This document shows positions 1 through 9,468 of a stretch of DNA of 51,971 nt, piece after piece. The DNA lies in assembly GCF_002117935.1 (NCBI RefSeq), contig NZ_BDJE01000015.1:1-51971 (forward strand), in the 5' to 3' direction. Every line of letters begins with the position of its first letter. Within the stretch, counting starts at the first letter, position 1. The DNA is from Nocardioides sp. PD653-B2 (lineage in GTDB: Bacteria; Actinomycetota; Actinomycetes; Propionibacteriales; Nocardioidaceae). The notes beneath the pieces were generated by a model. That model saw nothing but the letters and a program-made list of their open reading frames with translations. It was not told where the DNA came from and did no database searches. A program made the translations under genes and the position numbers.

Positions 1-239
1 CCTGCGTGTTCCCGCACTGCAGCAGACCGTCGCGCAACTGCGACGCCGACCACATCATCGAGCACGACCAGGGTGGACCGACCTGCTCGTGCAACCTCGC
101 CCCGCTCTGCCGCCACCACCACCGGCTCAAGACCCACGGCGGCTGGACCTACCAACGCACCGCAGCACGCATCTTCCGCTGGACCAGCCCCCACGGCCAC
201 GTGTACGTCAACGACCTCACCCACCCACGACATCCCTGA
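1..239 (+). CDS. DUF222/13E12-family HNH endonuclease, C-terminal part only
   Basis: The reading frame is open from base 3, so the gene begins outside the window. The visible 78 or so residues hold a zinc-type HNH nuclease core: CVFPHC, then CDADHIIEHDQGG, then LCRHHHRLKTHGGW, ending with FRWTSPHG. This arrangement (Cys pair, D-H-I, N-L-A-P-L-C, H-H-H-x-x-K) is typical of the C-terminus of DUF222-HNH proteins, the family of the mycobacterial 13E12 repeats. Such genes are often multicopy in Nocardioides and behave like mobile or recombining repeats; their role is uncertain. A second family member starts at 51819. The N-terminal DUF222 part is not visible here. Confidence 0.9.
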   Translation, partial: CVFPHCSRPSRNCDADHIIEHDQGGPTCSCNLAPLCRHHHRLKTHGGWTYQRTAARIFRWTSPHGHVYVNDLTHPRHP

Positions 240-288
240 CCCACCGACCCCGCCGGCCACGGCCCGCGGGGCCATCGGCACGCCCGCG

Positions 289-729
289 TCAGCCGATCTG
301 CTCGGCCAGCGAGACCACGATGCCTTCGGGCCCGCGGACGTAGGCCATCAGCCAGCTTCCCTCGTGTTCGCCGATGCCGCCGACGAGCCCGTACCCGTCC
401 TCGGCCAGGTCGGCGACCTTCGCCCGCAGGTCGGTGATCTCGAAGCACACGTTGCGGATGCCCAGCTCGGTCGCCATCGCGGTCGGCGACCCCGGCTGGT
501 GCTCAGGTCGGACGAACCTCGCGAGCTCGAGCCTGGTTCCTCCACCCGAAGGCCGGAGCATGACGACCTCCGTCCGCGAGTCCGGGATGCCGCAGACCGT
601 TTCCAGGAACTCACCCTCGACGAACGTGCGCCCCTCGACCTCGAGGCCCAGCCCGACGAAGAAGGCCGTTGCCCTGTCGAGGTCGTCGACGGTGATGCCC
701 ACGTGGTCGAAGCTCTTGAGCTGTGACAT
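289..729 (-). CDS. VOC (glyoxalase/bleomycin-resistance/epimerase fold) protein
   Basis: The 146-residue protein has one beta-alpha-beta-beta-beta repeat near the N-terminus (SFDHVGITVDDLDRAT) and a second from about residue 80 (IRNVCFEITDLRAKVADL), ending in GIVVSLAEQIG. His9 and Glu143 sit where VOC enzymes bind a metal. The fold includes methylmalonyl-CoA epimerase, lactoylglutathione lyase and dioxygenases; the substrate cannot be told from sequence. The start at 729 is preferred because GGAGG lies nine bases upstream; an ATG at 738 directly abuts that GGAGG and is too close. The gene lies 61 bases after paaE on the same strand and may be cotranscribed with the phenylacetate operon, but a role there is only a guess. 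Confidence 0.85.
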   Translation of the reverse strand: MSQLKSFDHVGITVDDLDRATAFFVGLGLEVEGRTFVEGEFLETVCGIPDSRTEVVMLRPSGGGTRLELARFVRPEHQPGSPTAMATELGIRNVCFEITDLRAKVADLAEDGYGLVGGIGEHEGSWLMAYVRGPEGIVVSLAEQIG

Positions 730-790
730 GACTGCCATCCTCCAACGAAGTCCGGTGCGCCTCTCGCCATCCCCACGAGCTCGAGAGACC

Positions 791-1852
791 TCAGCCGTCG
801 TAGTCCAGCACGACCCGCTCGGAGGTCGGGTGCGACTGGCAGGTGAGCACGTAGCCGCGCTCGATCTCCTCCGGCTCGAGGGCGTAGTTCGCGTCCATGG
901 CGACCGTGCCCTCCACGAGGAGCGCCCGACAGGTGCCGCAGACACCGCCCTTGCAGGCGAAGGGCAGGTCGGAGCGGACCCGGAGGGCCGCTTCGAGGAC
1001 GGGTACGTCGTCGGGGCGCAGGTCGAGGTCGGAGCTGCGGCCGTCGAGCCGGATCGTGACGTGGGCGGCGCCCTCGGCGCCGCCGGCGAGCGCGGCCACC
1101 GGCGCGTGCGGCACGGGGTCGGCGTGGAAGAGCTCGCTGTGCACGTGGCCGGACGAGACGCCCAGATCGGTGAGCGCGGCGCGGAGGTCGGTGACCATCT
1201 GCTGCGGACCGCAGAGGAACCACTCGTCGACCTCGGAGGCGGGCATCAGCGCGGCGAGGATGCGGGTCAGCCGCTCGCCGTCGAGACGACCGGAGAACAG
1301 CTCCACGTCCTGGGTCTCGCGCGACAACACGTGCACGATCTGGAGCCGGGTCGGGAAGCGGTCCTTGAGGTCGTGCACCTCGTCGAGGAACATCACCGAC
1401 CGCAACGACCGGTTGGCATAGATCAGCGTCACCGACGAGCCGGGCTCGCCCTCGAGGATCGCCGCGACGATCGACAGCACCGGGGTGATCCCCGAGCCGG
1501 CCGCGATCGCGACGTAGGTCTTGCGCGCCTCGGGGTCGAGGGGCGAGGTGAACCGGCCCGCGGGCGTCATCACCTCGAGCTCGTCGCCGACGCGGAGGCG
1601 CTCGACCACCCCCTCGCTGAACGCACCGCCGGGCAGCCGCTTCACACCGATCCGCAGGGTGCCCGAGGACGGCGGGGTGCAGATCGAGTACGACCGGCGC
1701 ACGTCGTCGCTCGACCGGATCGAGAGGTGCTGACCGTGCACGAACGCGAAGTCGTCCCGAAGCGACAGTGGCACGTCGAAGGTCACGGCGACGGCGTCGT
1801 CGGTCAGCTCGTCGATCGCTGCGACCCGCAGCGAGTGGAAGGTCGTCGACAC
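791..1852 (-). CDS. paaE: Phenylacetyl-CoA epoxidase reductase subunit PaaE
   Basis: PaaE passes electrons from NADPH to the diiron subunit PaaA of the ring-1,2-phenylacetyl-CoA epoxidase. The 353-residue protein has an FAD-binding ferredoxin-reductase domain (RRSYSIC motif near residue 54), an NAD(P)-binding domain (AAGSGITPVLS), and a C-terminal plant-type [2Fe-2S] domain with Cys300, Cys305, Cys308 and Cys338 (CKGGVCGTC plus LTC). This three-domain order and length match the family. It is the last gene of paaABCDE. paaD ends at 1853, immediately upstream, so the genes abut without overlap. Confidence 0.97.
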   Translation of the reverse strand: MSTTFHSLRVAAIDELTDDAVAVTFDVPLSLRDDFAFVHGQHLSIRSSDDVRRSYSICTPPSSGTLRIGVKRLPGGAFSEGVVERLRVGDELEVMTPAGRFTSPLDPEARKTYVAIAAGSGITPVLSIVAAILEGEPGSSVTLIYANRSLRSVMFLDEVHDLKDRFPTRLQIVHVLSRETQDVELFSGRLDGERLTRILAALMPASEVDEWFLCGPQQMVTDLRAALTDLGVSSGHVHSELFHADPVPHAPVAALAGGAEGAAHVTIRLDGRSSDLDLRPDDVPVLEAALRVRSDLPFACKGGVCGTCRALLVEGTVAMDANYALEPEEIERGYVLTCQSHPTSERVVLDYDG

Positions 1853-2335
1853 TCAGATGGCCTTGAAGTGGTCGAACGGCTCGCGGCAGCCGCGGCACAC
1901 CCACAGCGACTTGCACGCCGTCGAGCCGAAGCGGCTGGACTCGCGGGTGTCCGTGCTCCCGCACTGCGGACAGCGCACCGACAGCTCGAGCGGCACCGGT
2001 CCGGCGGCGGCCCGGGCGGCCGGCGGCGCGATGCCGTAGGCCGTGAGCTTGGCACGCGCCGTGTCGGACATCCAGTCGGTCGTCCACGCGGGCGACAACA
2101 CGAACTCCACGTCGACGTGCTGGTAGCCGGCGGCCGTCAGCGTGTCGACCAGGTCGGTGCGGATGGTCTCCATCGCGGGACAGCCGGAGTACGTCGGGGT
2201 GATCTGGACGTGCACGCGGCCCTGGTCGTCCTCGGTGACGTCACGCAGGATCCCGAGGTCGGCGATCGTCACGACCGGCAGCTCGGGGTCGAGCACGTCG
2301 GCGGCGATCCTCCAGGCCGGGGCCTCGGTCGTCAC
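1853..2335 (-). CDS. paaD: Phenylacetate pathway Fe-S/diiron assembly protein PaaD
   Basis: The 160-residue protein has an N-terminal DUF59/MIP18-type domain (VLDPELPVVTIADLGIL, then TPTYSGCPAM) and a C-terminal zinc-ribbon-like tail with two Cys pairs (CPQCGST and CRGC). PaaD proteins are thought to help mature the epoxidase metal centres. The start is one of two adjacent GTG codons (2338, 2335). The 2335 GTG forms a GTGA overlap with the paaC stop and has GGGAG about seven bases upstream, so it is preferred. It lies fourth in paaABCDE, as usual. Confidence 0.95.
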   Translation of the reverse strand: MTTEAPAWRIAADVLDPELPVVTIADLGILRDVTEDDQGRVHVQITPTYSGCPAMETIRTDLVDTLTAAGYQHVDVEFVLSPAWTTDWMSDTARAKLTAYGIAPPAARAAAGPVPLELSVRCPQCGSTDTRESSRFGSTACKSLWVCRGCREPFDHFKAI

Positions 2336-3090
2336 CACGCCGCTCCCGGGTGCGAGCGGGCGAGGTGCTGCATCTCGGCGAGCAGGTAGCCCATCTCCTC
2401 GGTGTGGAGGCCGCGCCGGCCACCGCCGACGGCCGGGGCCACCTGCGGGACGGTCAGCGTCGCCTCGGCGACGACCTCCTCGACCACGGTGAGGACGGCG
2501 GGCTTCAGCGCGACCGGGTCGACGGCGACGCCCTCGGCCACCAGCGCGGCGTCGACGGGCTCGAACAGCTCGGCCACGTAGGGCCACTCGGCGTCGAGCG
2601 CGGCCTGCATCCGGGCGTGGGACTCCTCGGTGCCGTCGCCGAGACGCACGACCCAGTGGCTCGCGTGGTCGAGGTGGTAGGCCACCTCCTTGACCGCCTT
2701 GCCCGCGACACCGGCGAGCGTGGCGTCGCTCGAGGACGCGAGCGCGGCGTACAGCTCACGCTGCCAGGCCGAGAAGACCAGCAGCCGCGCCATCGCGACC
2801 CCGAAGTCGGTCTGCGCGCGCTCGACCAGCCAGACGTTGCGGAACTCCCGCTCGTCACGCAGGTAGGCGAGGTCGTCCTCGCTGCGCCCGGCACCCTCGA
2901 CCTGGCCGGCGTACGCCAGCAGCGTCCGGGCCTGGCCGAGCTGGTCGAGGCCGATGTTGGCCAGCGCGACGTCCTCCTCGAGCTGGGGCGCGCGGCTGAT
3001 CCACCAGCCCATCCGCTGCGCCGAGACGAGCGCGTCGTCGGCGAGGCCCAGGACATAGGTGAACAGACCAGCGTCCGCGAGGGTGGTCAT
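2332..3090 (-). CDS. paaC: Phenylacetyl-CoA epoxidase structural subunit PaaC
   Basis: PaaC is the ferritin-like, catalytically inactive partner of PaaA in the epoxidase. The 252-residue product is mostly alpha-helical, with motifs typical of the family: WWISRAPQLEEDVALANIGLDQLGQAR near residues 29-55, VKEVAYHLDHASHWVVRLGDGT near 132-153, and a C-terminal HTEEMGYLLAEMQHLAR. Its ATG forms an ATGA overlap with the paaB stop, and its own stop overlaps the paaD start, so the whole operon appears translationally coupled. Confidence 0.97.
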   Translation of the reverse strand: MTTLADAGLFTYVLGLADDALVSAQRMGWWISRAPQLEEDVALANIGLDQLGQARTLLAYAGQVEGAGRSEDDLAYLRDEREFRNVWLVERAQTDFGVAMARLLVFSAWQRELYAALASSSDATLAGVAGKAVKEVAYHLDHASHWVVRLGDGTEESHARMQAALDAEWPYVAELFEPVDAALVAEGVAVDPVALKPAVLTVVEEVVAEATLTVPQVAPAVGGGRRGLHTEEMGYLLAEMQHLARSHPGAAW

Positions 3091-3368
3091 AGGTGCTCCA
3101 CGCCCTCGGGGACGTCGTAGAAGGTCGGGTGCCGGTAGACCTTGTCGTCGGCCGGGTCGAAGAACGCCGCGCCCTGGTCGGGCGTCGACGCCACGATCTC
3201 GGCGGCGGGGACGACCCAGAGGGACACGCCCTCCTGGCGCCGGGTGTAGAGGTCACGCGCGTTGCGCAGCGCCATCTCGGCGTCGGGCGCGTGCAGCGAG
3301 CCGACGTGCACGTGCGACAGGCCGCGGCGCGAGCGCACGAAGACCTCCCACAGCGGCCACTCCCTCAT
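3087..3368 (-). CDS. paaB: Phenylacetyl-CoA epoxidase subunit PaaB
   Basis: This small 93-residue subunit begins [19 protein letters not shown], the conserved N-terminus of PaaB, followed by [24 protein letters not shown] and a C-terminal [16 protein letters not shown]. PaaB bridges PaaAC dimers in the multicomponent epoxidase. The ATG at 3368 overlaps the end of paaA by four bases and its stop overlaps the paaC start. A longer in-frame extension exists upstream but runs antisense-like through paaA and is not coding. Confidence 0.96.
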   Translation of the reverse strand: MREWPLWEVFVRSRRGLSHVHVGSLHAPDAEMALRNARDLYTRRQEGVSLWVVPAAEIVASTPDQGAAFFDPADDKVYRHPTFYDVPEGVEHL

Positions 3369-4360
3369 GCCGCGCCCTCGGTCCGGGCCAGCTGCTTCTC
3401 CGCCTGCTTCTGGGCGTACGCCGAGGCCGCCTCGCGCACCCAGGCGCCGTCCTCGTGCGCACGCACCCGGTGGGACATCCGCTGGGCGTTGCACGGGCCG
3501 TTGCCCTGGATGACCTCGAAGAGCTCCGTGAAGTCGACCTCGCCGAAGTCGTAGTGGCCGCGCTCCTCGTTCCACCGGATCTCCGGGTCGGGCAGCGTGA
3601 GCCCGAGCGCCTCGGCCTGCGGGACCGTCATGTCGACGAAGCGCTGACGGAGGTCGTCGTTCGAGAACCGCTTGATGCCCCACGCCATCGACTGGGCCGA
3701 GTTGGGCGAGTCGTCGTCGGGCGGGCCGAACATCATCAGCGACGGCCACCAGTAGCGGTCCACGGCGTCCTGGGCCATCGCGCGCTGGGCGGGCGTGCCG
3801 TGCGAGAGCGTGTGCAGGATCTCGAAGCCCTGGCGCTGGTGGAAGGACTCCTCCTTGCAGACCCGGACCATCGCCCGGGCGTAGGGGCCGTAGGAGCACC
3901 GGCACAGCGGCACCTGGTTGACGATCGCCGCGCCGTCGACCAACCAGCCGATCGCGCCGACGTCGGCCCAGGTGAGCGTGGGGTAGTTGAAGATCGAGGA
4001 GTACTTCTGCCGGCCGTTGTGCAGCTGGTCGAGCAGGTCCGCGCGGTCGACGCCCAGGGTCTCGGCCGCGGCGTACAGGTAGAGCCCGTGGCCCGCCTCG
4101 TCCTGCACCTTCGCCATCAGGATCGCCTTGCGGCGCAGGCTCGGCGCCCGGCTGATCCAGTTGCCCTCCGGCTGCATCCCGATGATCTCGGAGTGCGCGT
4201 GCTGGGCGATCTGGCGGACGAGGGTGCGGCGGTAGGCGTCCGGCATCTCGTCGCGCGGCTCCACCCGGTCGTCCCCGGCGAGAAGGTCGAGGAAGGACCG
4301 GGGCTCGTCGCTGGAGGTCTCGGCGCGCGCGCCGAAGTCGTTGCCGTACACGCTCGGCAC
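3365..4360 (-). CDS. paaA: Phenylacetyl-CoA epoxidase catalytic subunit PaaA
   Basis: PaaA is the diiron oxygenase that converts phenylacetyl-CoA to its ring-1,2-epoxide, opening aerobic phenylacetate catabolism. The 331-residue protein shows family signatures: [19 protein letters not shown], the metal-ligand stretch [14 protein letters not shown] (an E-x-x-H pair) near residues 83-97, [14 protein letters not shown] (second E-x-x-H) and a conserved C-terminal [10 protein letters not shown]. The start is GTG at 4360; another in-frame GTG at 4351 is possible. No Shine-Dalgarno sequence is obvious. The upstream region carries nested inverted repeats (see 4373-4429). The ligase paaK and the downstream beta-oxidation genes are not in the window. 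Confidence 0.97.
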   Translation of the reverse strand: MPSVYGNDFGARAETSSDEPRSFLDLLAGDDRVEPRDEMPDAYRRTLVRQIAQHAHSEIIGMQPEGNWISRAPSLRRKAILMAKVQDEAGHGLYLYAAAETLGVDRADLLDQLHNGRQKYSSIFNYPTLTWADVGAIGWLVDGAAIVNQVPLCRCSYGPYARAMVRVCKEESFHQRQGFEILHTLSHGTPAQRAMAQDAVDRYWWPSLMMFGPPDDDSPNSAQSMAWGIKRFSNDDLRQRFVDMTVPQAEALGLTLPDPEIRWNEERGHYDFGEVDFTELFEVIQGNGPCNAQRMSHRVRAHEDGAWVREAASAYAQKQAEKQLARTEGAA

Positions 4361-4372
4361 GCTATCAGAGTT

Positions 4373-4429
4373 TGTTACAGGAATGGGCTTGTCAGACGCA
4401 TATTTGTAACACGGCCTGGCACTGACAAG
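4373..4429. promoter_or_regulatory. Nested inverted repeats between paaA and the GNAT gene
   Basis: Two exact interleaved inverted repeats lie between the divergent starts at 4360 and 4438. TGTTACA (4373-4379) pairs with TGTAACA (4405-4411), and CTTGTCAG (4388-4395) pairs with CTGACAAG (4422-4429). Arm centres are 32 and 34 bases apart, about three helical turns. This geometry suits a regulator binding two sites on the same face, probably for the paa promoter. The regulator itself is not identified in the window. Confidence 0.45.
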
Positions 4430-4437
4430 ATGGCGCC

Positions 4438-4986
4438 ATGAGCCCCACCGCCGACGTGTCGGTCCGCGTCGCCTGGGTCGACGACGCCCCGGTGATCGCC
4501 GAGCTCCAGCTGCGCACCTGGCGCGACGTGTACGCCGGGCTGCTCCCGGCCGACGCGCTGCCCGGGCCCGAGGAGACCGAGCACGCGGCGGCCGCCTGGC
4601 GGGCCTCGCTCGGAAGCCCGCGCGACGCCCGCAACCGGGTGCTGGTCGCGCTCGAGCGCAACCGCGTCGTCGGCTTCGCGATCACCTCCCCCGCGACGGA
4701 TCCCGACAGCGACCCGGTCGCCGACGCCGAGCTGATGGAGTTCACCGTCGACCCCGGCGAGCGCGGCAAGGGACACGGCTCCCGCCTGCTCCAGGCCGCG
4801 GTCGAGACGATGCAGGCCGACCGGTTCACCCGGGCGGTGCTGTGGTCGGTCGCCACCGACGATGCCCTGCGCGGGTTCCTCACCGGCGCGGGGTGGGCGG
4901 CGGACAGCGCCCACCGCGAGCTCGACCTCGACGGCGAGGGCACGACCCTGGTCAAGCAGGTCCGGCTGCACACAGCACTCTCCTAG
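4438..4986 (+). CDS. GNAT family N-acetyltransferase
   Basis: The 182-residue protein fits one GNAT domain: an N-terminal helix pair ([20 protein letters not shown]), a central [17 protein letters not shown] in which RGKGHG is the acetyl-CoA pyrophosphate-binding motif A, and a C-terminal [18 protein letters not shown] strand pair. It would acetylate an unknown small molecule or protein in the cytoplasm. It is divergent from paaA and shares its control region. The start ATG at 4438 has only a weak upstream purine stretch (AAGATGG). Confidence 0.9.
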   Translation: MSPTADVSVRVAWVDDAPVIAELQLRTWRDVYAGLLPADALPGPEETEHAAAAWRASLGSPRDARNRVLVALERNRVVGFAITSPATDPDSDPVADAELMEFTVDPGERGKGHGSRLLQAAVETMQADRFTRAVLWSVATDDALRGFLTGAGWAADSAHRELDLDGEGTTLVKQVRLHTALS

Positions 4987-5053
4987 GTCGCTCATCTTGA
5001 TTTCCCGGGTTTCGAGGTCAGGATGGAGGTCCACTCGAGATCGGGGAACGCCC

Positions 5054-5272
5054 GTGTTCGGTCCGCTGCCGCAGCTCCACCGCCTGCTCGTCGTCCTGAC
5101 CGCCGTCGTCGTCGGCGTCGCCTCCGGTCTCTGGATCGCCCAGTTCTCCGCCCTTCCCGCGGCCGCCGTCGCCGGCGTGCTCTGGGGCGCCCTCGCCGGG
5201 TTCGGGCTCGGCTACGTGCTGCTGCACGACTTCCACCACCGGCCGCGCGTCGTCCGGGTGCACCGCCACTAA
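5054..5272 (+). CDS. Small two-helix membrane protein
   Basis: A GTG start at 5054 preceded by GGGGAA gives a 72-residue protein with two hydrophobic stretches (LLVVLTAVVVGVASGLWI near residues 11-28 and LPAAAVAGVLWGALAGFGLGYVLL near 34-57) and a basic His-rich tail (HHRPRVVRVHRH). I do not recognise a family. It lies nine bases before azlC, and its TAA stop is also the first part of the likely azlC -10 box. It could be a membrane accessory protein, but no function can be assigned. Confidence 0.65.
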   Translation: MFGPLPQLHRLLVVLTAVVVGVASGLWIAQFSALPAAAVAGVLWGALAGFGLGYVLLHDFHHRPRVVRVHRH

Positions 5273-5275
5273 TCT
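5270..5275 (+). promoter_or_regulatory. Likely -10 box of leaderless azlC (TAATCT)
   Basis: TAATCT sits exactly six bases before the azlC GTG at 5282, where no Shine-Dalgarno sequence is present. The spacing puts the transcription start at the start codon. The TAA is shared with the stop codon of the preceding small gene. Confidence 0.5.
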
Positions 5276-5281
5276 CCCTGT

Positions 5282-5974
5282 GTGACCGACGCGCCCCTCG
5301 ACCCCGGCGAGCGCTCGTCGATCATCCGCGACAGCCTCGGGGTCGGCGTCGCCACCGGCGCGTACGGCGTCGGCTTCGGCGCGGTGTCCGTCGCCTCCGG
5401 TCTCTCGGTGGCGCAGACCTGCGCTCTCTCGTTCTTCGTCTTCACCGGTGCCAGCCAGTTCGCGCTGGTCGGGGTGATCGCCTCGGGTGGCGCTCCCGTG
5501 TCGGGCGCACTGACCGCGATGCTGCTCGGCACCCGCAACACCCTCTACGGCCTGCGCCTCGCTCCCCTGCTCGCCTGGCGGGGCTGGCGCCGGGCCCTCG
5601 CCGCCCAGGTCCTCATCGACGAGTCCACCGCGATGTCGGTGACCCGCGAGACGACCCCGGCCGCCCGGCTGGGCTTCCTCACCACGGGCGTCTCGGTCTT
5701 CGTGCTCTGGAACCTCGCCACGCTGGCCGGGGCGGTCGCCGGCAACTCCATCGGGGACCCCCGGACCTACGGGCTCGACGCCGCGGTGGGCGCTGCCTTC
5801 CTCGCCCTCCTGTGGCCCCGCCTGAAGAGCCGCCGCAACCGGCTGGTCGCCGTGGCCGCCGCCGCCGTCGCCCTCGGGACGGTCCCGGTCGTCCCGGCCG
5901 GCGTGCCCGTGCTGGCGGCCGCCGCCGTCGCCCTGCTCGCCGGCGTCCTCACCCGGGACGGGGAGACCCGATGA
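5282..5974 (+). CDS. azlC: AzlC family branched-chain amino acid exporter, large subunit
   Basis: The 230-residue membrane protein has the AzlC signatures: an N-terminal GVGVATGAYGVGFGAVSVASGLS, then CALSFFVFTGASQFALVGVIASGG, and a loop with LLGTRNTLYGLRLAPLL followed by DESTAMS. About six to seven membrane segments can be seen. AzlC with AzlD forms a two-part exporter of branched-chain amino acids or analogues. The GTG start at 5282 seems leaderless. The ATGA overlap with azlD at 5971 indicates a two-gene operon. Confidence 0.93.
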   Translation: MTDAPLDPGERSSIIRDSLGVGVATGAYGVGFGAVSVASGLSVAQTCALSFFVFTGASQFALVGVIASGGAPVSGALTAMLLGTRNTLYGLRLAPLLAWRGWRRALAAQVLIDESTAMSVTRETTPAARLGFLTTGVSVFVLWNLATLAGAVAGNSIGDPRTYGLDAAVGAAFLALLWPRLKSRRNRLVAVAAAAVALGTVPVVPAGVPVLAAAAVALLAGVLTRDGETR

Positions 5975-6270
5975 CCTGGGTGGCGGTGGGGATCACCGGC
6001 GTCGCCTGCTACCTGCTGAAGCTGGCCGGCCTGTCCGTGCCGCCCCGGGTGCTCGAGCGCCCGCTCGTCGAGCGGATCGCCGACTTCATCCCGGTGGCGC
6101 TGCTCGCGGCCCTGATCGCCGTGCAGGTCTTCAGTCACGGGCACAGCCTGGCGATCGACGCGCGGGCGGTGGGCCTCGCGGTTGCCGTGGTGCTGCTCGT
6201 GCTGCGCGCGCCGTTCCTGGTGGTGGTCTTCGGCGCCGCGCTCGTGGCGGCACTGGTCAGACTCGTCTGA
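5971..6270 (+). CDS. azlD: AzlD family branched-chain amino acid exporter, small subunit
   Basis: The 99-residue protein begins MTWVAVGITGVACYLLKLAG and shows the AzlD pattern: PPRVLERPLVERIADFIPVALLAALI followed by two further membrane helices (AVGLAVAVVLLVLRAPFLVVVFGAALVAAL). It is the partner of AzlC, overlapping its gene by four bases. Its stop codon lies inside a 10-base-pair inverted repeat that probably ends transcription. Confidence 0.93.
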   Translation: MTWVAVGITGVACYLLKLAGLSVPPRVLERPLVERIADFIPVALLAALIAVQVFSHGHSLAIDARAVGLAVAVVLLVLRAPFLVVVFGAALVAALVRLV

Positions 6271-6274
6271 CCAG
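6253..6274 (+). terminator. Inverted repeat over the azlD stop codon
   Basis: CTGGTCAGAC (6253-6262) and GTCTGACCAG (6265-6274) are perfect complements around two bases, so the RNA would close with a short CTCG-like loop. It lies at the end of azlD, converging on the protease gene. There is no T-tract, so it may work as a bidirectional or non-canonical terminator. Confidence 0.5.
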
Positions 6275-6313
6275 GCCGCCACGGGCGCACGGTGCGGGCC
6301 CCTCGTCGGGCGA

Positions 6314-7912
6314 TCAGGCGACGCTGACCGCGCTCCACGCCGCTGCGACAGTGGCGTACTGCGTGCTGGAGGCGCCGTACAGGTCCTTCGCGGCGTTCAG
6401 CGTGGCGGTCCGGGCCTGCGAGTACGTCGTACCCGAGGTCATGTAGACCGTCAGCGCCCGGAACCAGATCTTCTCCGCGGCGTCCCGGCCGATGCCGGTG
6501 ATCGTCGAGCCGTTGCACGTCGGGCTGTTGTGCGCGATGCCGTTGATCGTCTTGGCACCGGACCCCTCGGCGAGCAGGTAGAAGAAGTGGTTGCCCACGC
6601 CCGACGAGTAGTGCACGTCGAGGTTCTTCGTGGTGCTGCTGTAGCAGTTCGGCGAGCTGCCGTCCGCGATCGGGTTGTCCATCCGGCGGAAGCCGGCGTG
6701 GTTGGCGAGGTCGAACTCCTCACCGATCAGGTAGTCGCCCGGGTCGTTGGCGTTCGCGGCGAAGAACTCCACCATGGTGCCGAAGATGTCCGAGGTCGCC
6801 TCGTTGAGGCCGCCCGACTCGCCGGAGTAGGTCAGCCCCGCGGTGTTCTCGGTGACGCCGTGCGACATCTCGTGGCCCGCGACGTCCAGCGAGACAAGCG
6901 GCCCGTAGCTGGTGCCGTCGCCGTCGCCGTACGTCATCTTGGTGCCGTCCCAGAAGGCGTTGACGTAGCCGTTGCCGTAGTGGACCCGGTTGTAGGAACC
7001 CGTGCCGTTGCCGAAGATGCCGTTGCGGCCGTGCACCTGGTTGTAGTAGTCCCAGGTCTCGTTGGTGCCGTACTGCGCGTCGACCGCCGCCGACTCGCGG
7101 CTGGCGGTGGTGCCGGTGCCGAACGACGTGTCCGGGCTGGTGAAGAGGGTGCCCGTCTGGCAGCCCGACCCGAAGATCTGGCAGAGGACCGAGTCCTCCT
7201 TGTTGTTCATGTCGGTCGTGTACGTGTTGCCGCGGGTCGGGTCCTTGAGCTGGTACGTCGAACCCGACTGCGTGAGCTGGAGCGGGACCGTGCCGCTGTA
7301 GAGCGACTGGCCGGTGCCGTCGACGTTCTCGATCTGCTGCTCGCGGCGGATCACGGCGCCGGTCTTGGCGTCGACGTACGTCGCGAGGCGGCTGGGCGTG
7401 CCGTCCTGCTGGGTGCCGCCGGTGACGACCTCCCAGGCGAGGCGGGCGGTGCCGGAGGTCGCGTCGACGACGAGGCGGGTCGACTTCGTCGAGGTCATGC
7501 CGGTGATCGTGCGGGTCGCCTTCGCCGGGGCGAGGGCGCGGGCCGACGCGGCGGTCGCCGTGACGGTCGGCGTGGTCGCCACGTGCACGGCGCTGTCGAG
7601 GGTCTGGCTCACCCCACGCCAGCCTGACCCGGCGCCCCGGTGCACGACGAGGTCGCCGCCGAGGACGGGAAGGCCACGGTAGCTGCGGTCCAGGCGGACG
7701 TGCGTGCTGCCGTCGGCGTCGCGGATCGTGTCCGTGACCGTGTAGGTGATGCCCGCGGTCTCGAGAGCGGCGCCGGGGTGCTGCCGGAGTGCGTCGATCG
7801 CGGCGGCGGCGACGCCCTTCGGGGCGGCGGGCCCAGCCGTGCTGCCGGCCTGGATGCCGATGACGCTGAGTGCGAGTACCGCCGCGGCGGCGGTGCCCAA
7901 GGTTCTGCGCAT
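6314..7912 (-). CDS. Secreted M4-family (thermolysin-like) metalloprotease
   Basis: The 532-residue precursor starts MRRTLGTAAAAVLALSVIGI, a Sec signal peptide. A propeptide with FTP/PepSY-like sequence follows (TYTVTDTIRDADGSTHVRLDRSY; LAWEVVTGG). The catalytic domain has the zinc motif HEMSH at about residues 347-351, the third ligand Glu371 in GGLNEATSD, and the downstream DVHYSSGVGNHFFYL with the transition-state His. The M4 C-terminal helical domain ends the protein; no extra binding domain is present. It is predicted to be an extracellular, autoprocessed neutral protease. The ATG at 7912 has GAGAGG about seven bases upstream; a longer frame reading further upstream lacks a ribosome site. 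Confidence 0.96.
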   Translation of the reverse strand: MRRTLGTAAAAVLALSVIGIQAGSTAGPAAPKGVAAAAIDALRQHPGAALETAGITYTVTDTIRDADGSTHVRLDRSYRGLPVLGGDLVVHRGAGSGWRGVSQTLDSAVHVATTPTVTATAASARALAPAKATRTITGMTSTKSTRLVVDATSGTARLAWEVVTGGTQQDGTPSRLATYVDAKTGAVIRREQQIENVDGTGQSLYSGTVPLQLTQSGSTYQLKDPTRGNTYTTDMNNKEDSVLCQIFGSGCQTGTLFTSPDTSFGTGTTASRESAAVDAQYGTNETWDYYNQVHGRNGIFGNGTGSYNRVHYGNGYVNAFWDGTKMTYGDGDGTSYGPLVSLDVAGHEMSHGVTENTAGLTYSGESGGLNEATSDIFGTMVEFFAANANDPGDYLIGEEFDLANHAGFRRMDNPIADGSSPNCYSSTTKNLDVHYSSGVGNHFFYLLAEGSGAKTINGIAHNSPTCNGSTITGIGRDAAEKIWFRALTVYMTSGTTYSQARTATLNAAKDLYGASSTQYATVAAAWSAVSVA

Positions 7913-7998
7913 GAAGGTCCCTCTCATCGATGGTGGGCTGCTGGACCCGCAGCCTTGCCACGTCCAACGAGAGGGAAAACGAGGGGCTATGTGCTGGT

Positions 7999-8022
7999 TC
8001 CTGCAATGCACGAACCTGCAGA
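7999..8022 (-). promoter_or_regulatory. TGCATTGCA motif upstream of the M4 protease
   Basis: On the minus strand the 13-mer GTGCATTGCAGGA (7999-8011) lies about 87 bases before the protease start. The identical 13-mer is found at 11516-11528 and the core at 47923-47931. The plus strand here also has GGTTC and CCTGCA arms repeated in inverse orientation (GAACC, TGCAG). It is probably a binding site for an unidentified regulator. Confidence 0.4.
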
Positions 8023-8042
8023 ACCGGCGATCTTCCGGCAGA

Positions 8043-9450
<1,408 letters not shown>

Positions 9451-9468
9451 CACATCAGGAGGTGCCCG

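Noticed and set aside
259..273. GGCCC-GCG-GGGCC as terminator of the left HNH gene
   Set aside because: A five-base stem is common by chance at this GC content and no T-tract follows.
8001..8010. TTGCAG as a -35 box for the M4 protease
   Set aside because: No acceptable -10 hexamer lies 16-18 bases downstream on the minus strand; the motif is better seen as a regulator site.
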